The notes: generated by a model from the sequence alone, not told the origin. A DNA stretch of 64,000 nucleotides from Bacteroides congonensis (GCF_900130125.1 NZ_FQXY01000008.1:698301-762300), one strand, 5' to 3'; positions 36,830 to 45,004 are shown, counted from the first letter of the stretch. Numbers and translations: made by a program.

Positions 36830-37440
36830 TTCGTTAAAGTTGTTTTTTGTAGCCAAAGGTCTACTAATAAGTTAATCCCTTCTTCCAGTTGTTCCCAACC
36901 GGTTTCTTGTTGTATCTTGAGTCCGTTATATACTTGGCAGTTTTCTTCGAGTAGTGCCAGATAGCTGATAGCCGCTGTGATAATGGAAGCTACGGCGGCA
37001 GTTTCCTTTTGCGGATGCTTTGAAAGCTTGCTGACGGCTTCTATCAGCCAAAGTCCTTTTTCTTCCCGCTTGTCGCGTAATTCTTTCACGAATTTGTTAT
37101 CTGTTGAGAGCTCCCAGCGATATAACCGTTTCAAAGTATAACTTTCTCGTAGCCGGACGATTTGTCTTTTGAATGCTTGCTTGATAAAATCGGCTAAGTG
37201 TTCCTTATCTGGGAGTTCTTCGTTGAAGTTAATCCAATAATCATTTTGTTGGATATAGGCTGCTATCAATCCATCCAATGAATTGAAATAGCGGTAGATA
37301 AGCATTTTGGATACTTTCGCTTTGGCGGCTATTGCATTGATGCCCAATCCCTCGAAACCGCTTTCTTCGATGATGTCATTGACGGCTTTAATCAGGGTAA
37401 GTTCCGTTGCCTGCCTGTTTTTGGTAATCTCTTTTTCCAT
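36826..37440 (-). CDS. TetR/AcrR-family regulator
   Basis: The 204-residue protein has a clear N-terminal HTH (GLGINAIAAKAKVSKMLIYRYFNSLDGL, about 34-62) and a helical ligand domain. It is first of a two-gene unit with a lipoprotein, coupled by a four-base overlap. Two similar 16-bp palindromes of TetR-operator type flank its -7 box (37455-37494), so autorepression is likely. Its ligand is unknown. Confidence 0.9.
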   Translation of the reverse strand: MEKEITKNRQATELTLIKAVNDIIEESGFEGLGINAIAAKAKVSKMLIYRYFNSLDGLIAAYIQQNDYWINFNEELPDKEHLADFIKQAFKRQIVRLRESYTLKRLYRWELSTDNKFVKELRDKREEKGLWLIEAVSKLSKHPQKETAAVASIITAAISYLALLEENCQVYNGLKIQQETGWEQLEEGINLLVDLWLQKTTLTK

Positions 37441-37454
37441 ACTTTTATACTCTT

Positions 37455-37494
37455 GTTACTGATTGGTCACAAAAATATGTTTCCTATCGGTAAC
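37455..37494. promoter_or_regulatory. Probable TetR autoregulation site: two 16-bp operators around the -7 box
   Basis: GTTTCCTATCGGTAAC (37479-37494) and GTTACTGATTGGTCAC (37455-37470) are imperfect palindromes similar to each other (12 of 16 matches when one is inverted). The minus-strand -7 box TATTTTTG (37477-37470) lies between them, with CTTG at the -33 position. A repressor bound here would block transcription of the TetR gene. Confidence 0.65.
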
Positions 37495-37571
37495 ATCAAG
37501 AGAAAAAGAGAATTTTTTATGTGGTTAGTTTAAACTTGGAAGAGAGTGATGGGATAGGGGGGGGAAGGGAA

Positions 37572-37748
37572 TCATGCGTTGAGTTATGCGATGTAATCAT
37601 TAAGTTGTGACAATGCATCATTTAAGAAACTGCGTTGCATAAATGAATTATTCAACCTGCTATTCAGTTTTCGTTTGACAGGAAGTTGAACGAACGCTTG
37701 ACTTATGTTAAACTATCGCTTGACAACTGTCAAATGAAAACTGAATAG
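37572..37748. repeat. 22-bp periodic repeats with a 22-bp inverted repeat
   Basis: Bases 37660-37681 and 37727-37748 are inverted copies (21 of 22 matches; arms begin CTATTCAG and end CTGAATAG). Between them two direct 22-mers (37682-37703, 37704-37725) match at 16 of 22 positions and share CGCTTGAC. From 37572 to 37659 four fainter 22-base units are seen, each ending in TG. The region separates the TetR gene from the SDR gene; no gene is seen in it. Confidence 0.6.
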
Positions 37749-37811
37749 GCAACGGAGAAAATAATCTATATGAATGAACATCTTATTTGTAGTTAATAAG
37801 ACGCTTCTTTC

Positions 37812-38591
37812 TTATGATAACTCCACTGTCGGGTTATGGACGGTCAAACCACCGTCTACGACAATTGTTTGGCCGGTGATATAACGTGCGTCATTCGATG
37901 CCAGGAACGCGATTGTTGCAGCAACATCTTCGGGTTCTCCTAGATACGGCGTAGCACATTGGCCGAGGAATATATTACGGACATCTTCGTTCAGGTTGTT
38001 TAAGGCGGCGGGGGTAAGAACCAGTCCCGGAGCTACGGCATTGCAACGGATATTTTTCTTTCCCATTTGGGTGGCGATATATTTCGTCAGGTTGATAACC
38101 CCCGCTTTACTGGCTCCGTATAACGTGCCGTTGGCATCGGCGGTCAGTCCGCTTATCGAAGCTACGTTGACAATGTTTCCACCGCCGTTGGTTGTCATAA
38201 TGGGAATGACCTGTTGTGACAGATACATCGTACAGCAAAGATTCAAGTGGAAAGCCTCATCGAAATAGTTGATATCCAGCTTTTCAATATTCAGGTCACG
38301 TTTGGGGTCGGTTCCGCCTACGTTATTAATCAGTACATCTATTCTTCCATATTCATTCATGGAAAAATCAATCAACTCTTTGCAACTTTGAAGTTCAGTA
38401 GCGGAGAAATAGACGTGGCGTACGTCTGCTCCTGCATGAGTGAGTTCGGCGGCGAGCTGTTCGGCTCTTTTTTCAGAATAATCGGCGATGACTACTTTGC
38501 CGCCTTCGGAGACAATGCGGCGCGTGGTTGCTTCGCCAATACCACCGGCGGCACCGGTGATGACTACTACTTTATTATCGAATCTGTTCAT
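37812..38591 (-). CDS. Short-chain dehydrogenase/reductase (SDR)
   Basis: The 259-residue NAD(P)-dependent oxidoreductase is a classical SDR: cofactor motif TGAAGGIGE (residues 12-20), NNVGG near 88, catalytic Ser in VNVASISGL and the YGASK motif near 153. It ends with [12 protein letters not shown]. The D in VIADYS at the end of the second strand suggests NAD preference. The substrate is unknown; the form resembles glucose-1-dehydrogenase and 3-oxoacyl reductases. It is monocistronic. Confidence 0.9.
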   Translation of the reverse strand: MNRFDNKVVVITGAAGGIGEATTRRIVSEGGKVVIADYSEKRAEQLAAELTHAGADVRHVYFSATELQSCKELIDFSMNEYGRIDVLINNVGGTDPKRDLNIEKLDINYFDEAFHLNLCCTMYLSQQVIPIMTTNGGGNIVNVASISGLTADANGTLYGASKAGVINLTKYIATQMGKKNIRCNAVAPGLVLTPAALNNLNEDVRNIFLGQCATPYLGEPEDVAATIAFLASNDARYITGQTIVVDGGLTVHNPTVELS

Positions 38592-38866
38592 ATATAGGGA
38601 AATTTGATGGTTACCTTCAGTTATAAACAGATGGCGGAAGAATTTGTTAGACTGCGTAAACTCTCTTTAATACGAGAGGACACCCGATTCGAAAACTTTT
38701 GCATCTCGTTCAGTTTTTCGCCCTGATTATTTAAGAAAACTGTTAAATGTTAATGCCAGGTCGCTTATTTGTTAATGCGATCCCGATTCTATTAAACCAT
38801 GTTATAAGATAGGCTGCTTTGCCCTGAAAATTTGGAGATATGCAGAAAGTCCGTATCTTTGCAATG

Positions 38867-38933
38867 TGTTTTTCATAGTATTAGATTTAAGGTTAACAAA
38901 AGATTGGCTGTCTGGGATAGATAGCCTTTTTTT
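38867..38933 (+). ncRNA. Small RNA of the paralogous family, copy 2
   Basis: The promoter is TTTG (38831-38834), 19 bp, TATCTTTG (38854-38861). The conserved 5' segment matches copy 1, and the terminator hairpin GGCTGTCT/AGATAGCC (38906-38913 with 38919-38926, one G-U) precedes seven T. Homology to copy 3 extends upstream of the promoter, to the GTTAAATGTTAA and TATTAAACC(A/G)TGTTATAA elements, so the promoter region was duplicated too. Confidence 0.75.
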
Positions 38934-38965
38934 ATGCCTGTACGTTTGGAAATAGATACAGAATC

Positions 38966-39181
38966 TTAAAACAATGAATATTGATTATTCCGCAGACTTT
39001 TCATCTCCCGTTCTTTCACTACATCATCTTCCGACAAATGCCCGATAAGTAAAGGGGAATTTTTATCATGCTTCTCCATATTATATGCCGCAGTATTATA
39101 ATTGCCTTTGATGGCATAACAATAGATGCATCCGTTGAGACGGGTTGAAAAAAAACAAATGATACTGGATGGGAGGAACAT
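38966..39181 (-). pseudogene. C-terminal remnant of a DUF1848 protein
   Basis: The frame of 71 residues matches only the C-terminal end of DUF1848 proteins: NGCIYCYA (the Cys cluster that binds a metal or Fe-S centre in the family), then KHDKNSPLLIGHL, and the closing DDVVKEREMKSLRNNQYSLF. Full members are about 300 residues, so roughly 240 N-terminal residues are missing. Homology begins about residue 13; what precedes it is unrelated sequence. The remnant sits between two copies of the small RNA gene, suggesting a rearrangement there. Confidence 0.75.
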
Positions 39182-39340
39182 GTTGTTTCTTTGAATTATG
39201 ATTGTGAACGAATATGTTAAATGTTAACGTGAAAAGTCTGAATTGTTAACGTGAATCGGAGAGTATTAAACCGTGTTATAATATGCCCTTATTTTACTCT
39301 GAAATTTGCTATTTACCCGAAAGATAGTACCTTTGTAATG

Positions 39341-39410
39341 TGTTTTTTTCATAAGTATTAGATTTAAGGTTAACAAAAGATTGGTTGCTCGTGATGAGTA
39401 GCCATTTTTT
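39341..39410 (+). ncRNA. Small RNA of the paralogous family, copy 3
   Basis: The promoter is TTTG (39305-39308), 19 bp, TACCTTTG (39328-39335). The 5' segment is the family one with two extra bases (TGTTTTTTTCATAAGTATT). The hairpin GGTTGCTC/GAGTAGCC (39383-39390 with 39396-39403) is followed by A and six T. The loop GTGAT and the stem differ from the other copies. Confidence 0.75.
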
Positions 39411-39516
39411 GTTTTTATACGTCGATGATTGTTTATTCCTTAATTATCGTCAACAACATCTTAAACTTTTCTGCTGTATATAGTTTTAAAGCACTTATCC
39501 GATATGCATTGTTTGT

Positions 39517-39547
39517 CTATAACAAAAAACGATTTTTATTGTTATAG
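39517..39547. promoter_or_regulatory. Inverted repeat upstream of the DUF3829 gene
   Basis: CTATAACAA (39517-39525) and TTGTTATAG (39539-39547) form a perfect 9-bp dyad 28 bp before the ATG. It could be an operator or a small leader hairpin. Confidence 0.35.
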
Positions 39548-39574
39548 TACGAAAGACTTAATAAACTGAACATT

Positions 39575-40444
39575 ATGAAGAAAAGAATCTTGTTTTTGGG
39601 AGCACTCGTAGGTGCTTTCTTATTGGTTTCCTGCTCGGGTGGAAGCAAAAAACAGGCTACGTCCACGGTCACTCCCGAAGAGTTGGATGATGCCAGTAAG
39701 GTGATAAACTATTATCATACGTCTCTCATTGTGTTGAGACACGTAGCCAATGCGAAAGATGTGAATGCTGTGTTGGGATATATGGAACAAAACGGAAAAG
39801 TACCCGAAGTTGCTCCAATCGCACCGCCGGAAGTTTCTGCAAGGGATACTGCGGAACTGATGAATCCGGGCGCTTATTTTAATGAGGAAGTTCGTCAGAA
39901 CCTGAAGCTGAATTACAAAGGCTTGTTTACCACACGGGCACAGTTCTATGCCAATTTTGATAAATTCCTTTCCTACCGTCAATCAAAAGAGACTGTGAAA
40001 GCTGCCAAACTTTTGGAAGAGAACTATCAGCTTAGTGTAGCAATGTCCGAATATAAACAAGTGATTTTTGATATTCTAAGCCCTCTGACGGAACAGGCGG
40101 AAAAGGAACTTCTGGCTGACGAGCCGCTGAAAGACCAAATCATGGCTATGCGTAAGATGTCGGGCACTGTGCAAAGTATAATGAATCTCTATTCCCGTAA
40201 ACATGCGATGGATGGTATGCGGATTGATGTGAAGATGGCTGAATTGAAGAAGGAACTGGAAGCGGCGAAGAAACTTCCTGCCGTCACCGGATATGATGAA
40301 GAACTGAAGAATTATCACAGTTTCCTTTCTTCCGTAGAATCGTTTATGAAAGATATGCAGAAAGCAAGGGACAAAGGTGCTTACTCGGATGCGGATTACA
40401 ACTCAATGTCCGATGCCTACGAATACGGTCTTTCTGTTATCTAA
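39575..40444 (+). CDS. DUF3829 (YiiG-like) lipoprotein
   Basis: The 289-residue lipoprotein (signal ending LLVSCSGG, Cys near 20) is almost entirely alpha-helical, with long Lys/Glu/Ala-rich helices, as in the DUF3829/YiiG family whose function is unknown. The start is the first ATG after a 9-bp dyad. It is monocistronic with a terminator at 40455-40490. Confidence 0.85.
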   Translation: MKKRILFLGALVGAFLLVSCSGGSKKQATSTVTPEELDDASKVINYYHTSLIVLRHVANAKDVNAVLGYMEQNGKVPEVAPIAPPEVSARDTAELMNPGAYFNEEVRQNLKLNYKGLFTTRAQFYANFDKFLSYRQSKETVKAAKLLEENYQLSVAMSEYKQVIFDILSPLTEQAEKELLADEPLKDQIMAMRKMSGTVQSIMNLYSRKHAMDGMRIDVKMAELKKELEAAKKLPAVTGYDEELKNYHSFLSSVESFMKDMQKARDKGAYSDADYNSMSDAYEYGLSVI

Positions 40445-40454
40445 AGAAACAGCT

Positions 40455-40490
40455 TCCTGCTATCCTGCCACTATTGGCATGATAGCGGGA
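40455..40490 (+). terminator. Terminator of the DUF3829 gene
   Basis: TCCTGCTATC (40455-40464) pairs with GATAGCGGGA (40481-40490) with one G-U pair. The following sequence GTTATTGTTAATAATATTTA is T-rich. Confidence 0.6.
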
Positions 40491-40527
40491 GTTATTGTTA
40501 ATAATATTTATATCCTATATAAGAGAA

Positions 40528-40572
40528 TGTCCCGTTTTTACAATACATTATCCGGCAAACTTTCTACTTTTG
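40528..40572 (+). promoter_or_regulatory. AraC gene promoter with a TGTCCC-TTTTT box
   Basis: TGTCCCGTTTTTACA begins at 40528 and the -7 box TACTTTTG begins at 40565, 37 bases later. The same box and spacing occur before the VOC gene (41453 and 41490). This makes the box a likely binding site of the AraC protein, which would then act on itself and on its neighbour. Confidence 0.65.
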
Positions 40573-40627
40573 CGGTTGCAACTTGAAAAAACGGTTGCAA
40601 CATAAAAAACGGTTGTAACTTAAAAAA
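40573..40627. repeat. Three tandem 18-19-bp repeats in the AraC leader
   Basis: CGGTTG(C/T)AAC followed by an A-rich stretch starts at 40573, 40592 and 40610. The first copy begins directly after the -7 box, so the repeats cover the transcription start and the leader up to 16 bp before the ATG. Confidence 0.65.
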
Positions 40628-40642
40628 TAGAAAGTCTGTCGT

Positions 40643-41446
40643 ATGCAATCATTCCAAATTGTAACCCCTGTTTCCGTATTGGCTCCTTATATCCGGCATT
40701 ACTGGATATTGCAGGATGATGCGACGGCCCCCGTTTCCGAACGGACGCTGCCTGTTGGTTGCATCCAGCTTGTGTTTCACAAAGGCAAGCGGCTTCTTTT
40801 GCAGAACGAATCACGGTTGCAACCGCAATCGTTTGTTTGCGGGCAGTCGGTCGGCTTTTCCGATGTGGTATCTACGGGCAGGATAGAGATGATAACGGTT
40901 GTCTTTCAGCCTTATGCGGCAAAGGTACTGCTTCACATTCCCATCAACTTGTTTCACGGGCGGAATGTGCCTATGGATGAGGTGGAAGACACCGGACTCT
41001 CGGATTTGTCGAAGCAAGTTGCTGATACTCCCGACAATACGGCTTGTATCCGTCTGATAGAACAATTCTTTCTCCGTCGCTTATATTCTTTTTCCGAGTA
41101 TAATTTAAAGAGAATGTCCACTGTCTTTGAGGAAATCAACAGTCAGCCACAGATTCAAATTTCTCAGTTGTCCGAAGCGGCTTGTCTGAGCAGCAAGCAG
41201 TTCGGTCGGATTTTTGCCGATTATGTGGGGACAACTCCCAAGGAGTTTATCCGTATCGTACGTATGCAGCGCGCGTTATTCCTGTTGCAACGGAATCCGT
41301 CTGTCCCTTTCGCCCGGCTTGCCTATGAGTGCGGGTTCTCCGACCAGTCTCATATGATAAAGGAGTTCAAGCTTTTTTCAGGCTATACGCCTGTCGAATA
41401 TCTTTCTGTTTGTGCTCCTTATTCCGATTATTTCTCCGAAATTTAG
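40643..41446 (+). CDS. AraC-family regulator with DUF6597-type sensing domain
   Basis: The 267-residue protein has an N-terminal cupin-like domain of the DUF6597 kind (about 10-110, YIRHYWILQDDATAPVSERTLPVGC and FVCGQSVGFSDVVSTGRIEM) and a C-terminal AraC domain (about 150-255, LSSKQFGRIFADYVGTTPKEF and VPFARLAYECGFSDQSHMIKEF). The adjacent VOC gene has the same putative operator, so the protein likely regulates both. Its ligand is unknown. Confidence 0.9.
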   Translation: MQSFQIVTPVSVLAPYIRHYWILQDDATAPVSERTLPVGCIQLVFHKGKRLLLQNESRLQPQSFVCGQSVGFSDVVSTGRIEMITVVFQPYAAKVLLHIPINLFHGRNVPMDEVEDTGLSDLSKQVADTPDNTACIRLIEQFFLRRLYSFSEYNLKRMSTVFEEINSQPQIQISQLSEAACLSSKQFGRIFADYVGTTPKEFIRIVRMQRALFLLQRNPSVPFARLAYECGFSDQSHMIKEFKLFSGYTPVEYLSVCAPYSDYFSEI

Positions 41447-41452
41447 AAGATG

Positions 41453-41497
41453 TCCCTTTTTTCCTATCAGGGCTTGGCGGGTTGCCCTACTTTTGCA
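41453..41497 (+). promoter_or_regulatory. VOC gene promoter with the same TGTCCC-TTTTT box
   Basis: TGTCCCTTTTTTCCTATCA begins at 41453 and TACTTTTG at 41490, the same 37-base spacing as in the AraC promoter. The box begins seven bases after the AraC stop codon. Confidence 0.65.
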
Positions 41498-41540
41498 GTG
41501 TCTTTGCAAAGGCTTAGTAGTAACCATAAAAAGAAACAAA

Positions 41541-41906
41541 ATGAAAAAGTTTATTGCATTTTTTGAAATTCCTTCTGTTGATTTTCTCCGGGCTGTTGAT
41601 TTCTACGAAACGGTGTTGGATGTGCAACTTCCGGTTTCTGAATGTGAAACAGAGAAAATGGCGTGTTTCACCGAAGAGGGGGAAACGGTCGGAGCTATTT
41701 TCTATGCACCGGACTATCTTCCTTCAGAGAAAGGAGTGATTATCTCTTTTCATTGTGAAGATATTACCCTGACATTGGATAAGGTTCTTCAGAAAGGTGG
41801 AAAAGTCGTGATTCCCAAAACGAAAATAGAAGTGGAAGGCAGAGGATGGTTTGCCCTGTTTACCGATAGCGAGGGGAATCGAGTGGGGCTCTATGCCGAC
41901 AAATAA
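41541..41906 (+). CDS. VOC-family (glyoxalase-like) protein
   Basis: The 121-residue protein from MKKFIAFFEIPSVDFLRAVDFYETVLD has the beta-alpha-beta-beta-beta repeats of the vicinal oxygen chelate fold, and ends GRGWFALFTDSEGNRVGLYAD. The metal-ligand positions are only partly conserved, so it may bind rather than transform its ligand. The frame is open further upstream, but the preferred start follows the TACTTTTG promoter. Proteins of this kind often sit beside an AraC regulator in Bacteroidetes; the substrate is unknown. Confidence 0.88.
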   Translation: MKKFIAFFEIPSVDFLRAVDFYETVLDVQLPVSECETEKMACFTEEGETVGAIFYAPDYLPSEKGVIISFHCEDITLTLDKVLQKGGKVVIPKTKIEVEGRGWFALFTDSEGNRVGLYADK

Positions 41907-41978
41907 CAGATAAAAGAGAGGAAGATTATTTGTACGGAGTAATTGCCATTCGTCAGGAATGGAAATGAGCTGAGTTAG

Positions 41979-42012
41979 TGCAGGTGTACTGTGACAAAAC
42001 GGTACACCTGCA
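41979..42012. terminator. Bidirectional terminator between the VOC gene and an AraC gene
   Basis: TGCAGGTGTAC (41979-41989) pairs with GTACACCTGCA (42002-42012), followed by TTTTATAC. The two genes converge on it. Confidence 0.8.
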
Positions 42013-42033
42013 TTTTATACTTCTTATTTCGTT

Positions 42034-42891
42034 TTATTCCACCGGAATATAAATCTCCGTCAGCAACTCTTCGGGAGCTGTATCACGGGGATTGTTCAGA
42101 TAGCGTTCGGCACTGGCCTCGTCACGCAATGTACATTCCATTTCAGGAAGGTATTTCGCATAAATCGTATCATATACGGCTTGCAGATTGTCGTACGAAC
42201 CTTTGTAAAGGAAGATGGCATAACGTCCGGCAGGGATTACTTTGAATCCGATGTCACTTTTGGGAGTCACTTTTGCCGGTACGACCATACATACATCTGT
42301 ACGAAGTTTGTCGGCAGGTGTCACTTTCGGATCGTCGTGATAGATACAGAGCGGGCTGAAGTCCCCCATCGGTAGTTTGTGCTCCTGGATAAACTGGAAT
42401 AAACGCATCCATGTTCCGCAGTAGTCGTTCAGTTTGTAGTCTCCTGACAGGCGGATATAAATCACATTCCGTTCGGATACATTCTTAATCTCACTTGTCA
42501 GTTCCAGGTCTGGCCTGATAATCGCTGGTTTCATAATTACAAAGTTTTTATTGTTTCGATATTCTAAAGGTGAAATGCCATAAAACTGCCTGAACACTTT
42601 CGACAGTGAAGAGGGAGATGAATATCCGATGCGATAGGCGATATCGGCAATCGGAATATCCGAGTAACGGAGTAAACGTGCGGCAGCTTCCGTCCGCGTC
42701 CGGACAATAAACGTGCCAACCGGCTCACCGAGAAATGCTTTCATTATCCGGTGAAAGTAAAAAGGAGAAAAGTTTGAGATTCTGGCCAGAGATTTTAAAT
42801 CAATCTCTTCTCCCAAATGCCGGTTGATATAATCTATCACGACATTCACACATTTCTGATACTCCTCTTTCGTTGTCTTTTTCTGTTGCAT
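42034..42891 (-). CDS. AraC-family regulator with GyrI-like effector domain
   Basis: The 285-residue protein has the DNA-binding domain first (about 15-115, with LARISNFSPFYFHRIMKAF and IADIAYRIGYSSPSSLSKVF) and then a GyrI-like small-molecule binding domain (about 125-285), the reverse of the usual AraC order, as in Rob or SoxS-related regulators. The frame runs to 42912, but the -7 box TACCTTTG (42924-42917) puts that ATG at or before the transcription start, so MQQKKTTKEEYQ at 42891 is preferred. It likely senses a hydrophobic compound; the target genes are unknown. Confidence 0.88.
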   Translation of the reverse strand: MQQKKTTKEEYQKCVNVVIDYINRHLGEEIDLKSLARISNFSPFYFHRIMKAFLGEPVGTFIVRTRTEAAARLLRYSDIPIADIAYRIGYSSPSSLSKVFRQFYGISPLEYRNNKNFVIMKPAIIRPDLELTSEIKNVSERNVIYIRLSGDYKLNDYCGTWMRLFQFIQEHKLPMGDFSPLCIYHDDPKVTPADKLRTDVCMVVPAKVTPKSDIGFKVIPAGRYAIFLYKGSYDNLQAVYDTIYAKYLPEMECTLRDEASAERYLNNPRDTAPEELLTEIYIPVE

Positions 42892-42916
42892 AACTTGTTT
42901 TTGATATTTCACTTCG

Positions 42917-42924
42917 CAAAGGTA
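42917..42924 (-). promoter_or_regulatory. Promoter -7 box of the AraC-GyrI gene
   Basis: The minus strand reads TACCTTTG. It fixes the start codon choice for this gene. The rest of 42925-43203 shows no gene. Confidence 0.6.
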
Positions 42925-43203
42925 TTGGTAAAAAAGGGAACTAACTTGTCCGATATTGCTAAAATGCAGATTTTCTATTTCTTATTCCTTTTCCCCTTTG
43001 TTCTGTTTTGAGAATTTATCTTGATACTTTTTGTGCTTTCCTGTGGTGTTATAGTGTGAAAATTGACCGGATATTTAACCGTTGGGAGTGAAAAATGTTT
43101 TGATGTTTTAAATAATGTCAAAACCTAAAATAAAAAGCCCTTTTATGTTATAATCTATTATTAAAATCACTATATTAGAACCGAATTATTAATAAAAATA
43201 GCC

Positions 43204-43428
43204 ATGGATAAAACAATTGTAGGGAAGAATGCCGGAAAGATTTGGTGTGCCCTGAAAGAAATTGGTGAAATTTCGATACCTGAATTGGCAAGAAGATTAA
43301 ACCTGAGCGTTGAAAGTACAGCATTAGCCGCCGGTTGGCTGGCACGGGAGAACAAAATTTGTATCCAGCGAAAAAATGGATTGATAGCCTTATCCGATGA
43401 AAGCGCTTTTCCATTTAATTTTGGATAA
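43204..43428 (+). CDS. Winged-helix DNA-binding protein (DUF2582 type)
   Basis: The 74-residue protein is essentially one winged helix: VGKNAGKIWCALKEIGEISIPELARRLNLSVESTALAAGWLARENKI. Proteins of this compact form are common in Bacteroidetes and are presumed DNA-binding, but targets are unknown. It is a single gene with a terminator at 43541. Confidence 0.85.
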   Translation: MDKTIVGKNAGKIWCALKEIGEISIPELARRLNLSVESTALAAGWLARENKICIQRKNGLIALSDESAFPFNFG

Positions 43429-43540
43429 CTGCTGATTTTGTGAGTAAATGTCTTCGGGTTTTCATAAACTTATAAGTAAGGAAATATCGGTACAAAGTAT
43501 TATAAGTTGAATTTGAATCTGAAGAGTTTTTATATTTAAA

Positions 43541-43567
43541 AGAGTCGCTCTGTTATTGAGTGACTCT
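43541..43567 (+). terminator. Terminator of the winged-helix gene
   Basis: AGAGTCGCTC (43541-43550) pairs with GAGTGACTCT (43558-43567) with one mismatch, followed by TTTATTG. It lies about 110 bp after the stop codon. Confidence 0.65.
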
Positions 43568-43691
43568 TTTATTGTATAATAGCTATGGAACAATGTTGCT
43601 GTTTTTCTTGATATGGATAAAATATGTATACTTTTTTACCTTTCCGTATGGATGATGTCAGGGGTACAAAAGTTGTGGCGTTGCTTTTGAA

Positions 43692-45004
43692 TCAGGCTGC
43701 GCACTGGTTTCCGAAGAATTGTCTGGATAGTGAGTTGATAAGCCTGTTCTTATCTGTGGTGTGCACGGATAATGTGAAACAGTGATCGCTTCCCCCGTAC
43801 GAAATGAGGGATACGGGAATGTCCTTGATGGTGTTCATTATATGACTTTCCACTTGGGTGCGTTCCCAATGAAGCGAACCGATGATGTGTATCACAGACA
43901 TATTTTCGTCTATAACCATTTCGGCATACTTATGCAGTTCCCTTTGGAGCATTCGCAGGGTATCACTGCTGGCTGTCAGCATCATGGAGATAGATACGTT
44001 GGACGAGGCCATTGAAACAACGTTTATTTGATATTTGTTGATGACTTCCAGTAATTTGCCCATTAGCAGATATCCGGGCAATACATTCAATGATGTAAAG
44101 CGCACAAAGGTGGCCGAGTCCTGCGAAAGTATTGCTTTAACACTGTCTCCTGTGTCGTGGGAGGAAATATAGAGCCGTTCGGTTGTCAGGTCGTGGATAT
44201 CTGTCAGGCGGATAGCTATATTGGAACGTGCCGCAAGAGTGATGCAGTCCGCATAGAGAAGGTGTACTCCGCTGTTAATCAGTTGTCCGGCTTCCGTATA
44301 AGTCAGTGAGTGCTGCTCTCTCCGGGAGTCCGGTTTGCGTAGACATGGTTGATTTGGGTTGACAGAACGATTTCATCCGCTTTGAATATGCTGGCGAGCA
44401 CTGTTGCGTAGTAGTCGTTGTGGCTTTCACTTATGAAGTCTGTTTCACCATATACATTTTTGCAAATAGAGAGCGGAGCGACAAAAATATCTACATCCCG
44501 ATTTTCATCAATATATCGGCGGATAGATTCCTGAATATAGGGGATATCCGGTTTTCTTTCCAGATCGATTTGCATAAATTTACCGGTGTCCAGAGTCTGG
44601 GCACGAACCCCCTGTTGGCGTAAGCAGTAAGTGAGCAAATCTGTGGATAACCTGTATATTTCAGCCTTTATTATTTTATCAATCAGTAAATCGGCCTTGT
44701 CTTCTACCAAGGTATGTATCTTTTTTATGCATTCTTGGATATGGGTTTTCATATCCTGATTCAGTTTCGGTTCTGTGACGAGATGATCGGTCAGGGTACG
44801 GCAATATTCTTCAATGGCATTAACAGTGGCGTGGGAAGCTTCATCTTCCTCGTGAAACCAACTGACGGAGATGTCCTGCATCCATTCTTGTAACCGGGTC
44901 AATACAGGAAGTACGGCTACATAAGGATATTCTTTCTGAATACAGTTGATAACTTGCCTTATTTCATCCTCATCTTTTATTTTTTCAAATTTGCAAACTT
45001 TCAT
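43692..45004 (-). pseudogene. Degenerate, frameshifted aspartokinase-like gene
   Basis: The frame from 45004 to about 44340 aligns along its length with the kinase domain of Bacteroidetes aspartokinases (MKVCKF start, IKAEIYRLSTDLLTYCLRQQGV, ICKNVYGETDF). A one-base deletion near 44338-44341 shifts it; reading on in the new frame gives LTYTEAGQLINSGVHLLYAD and then the two ACT domains to 43692. Restored, it would be 437 residues, the family length. Key residues are lost as well: the KFGGTS nucleotide motif is KFEKIK, and the conserved GGSD is SHND. The gene is therefore probably inactive, though a sequencing error could account for the frameshift. Confidence 0.75.

Noticed and set aside
44330..44345. 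Programmed -1 frameshift in the aspartokinase-like gene
   Set aside because: There is no slippery heptamer at the junction, and the catalytic motifs are degraded, so a mutation is more likely.
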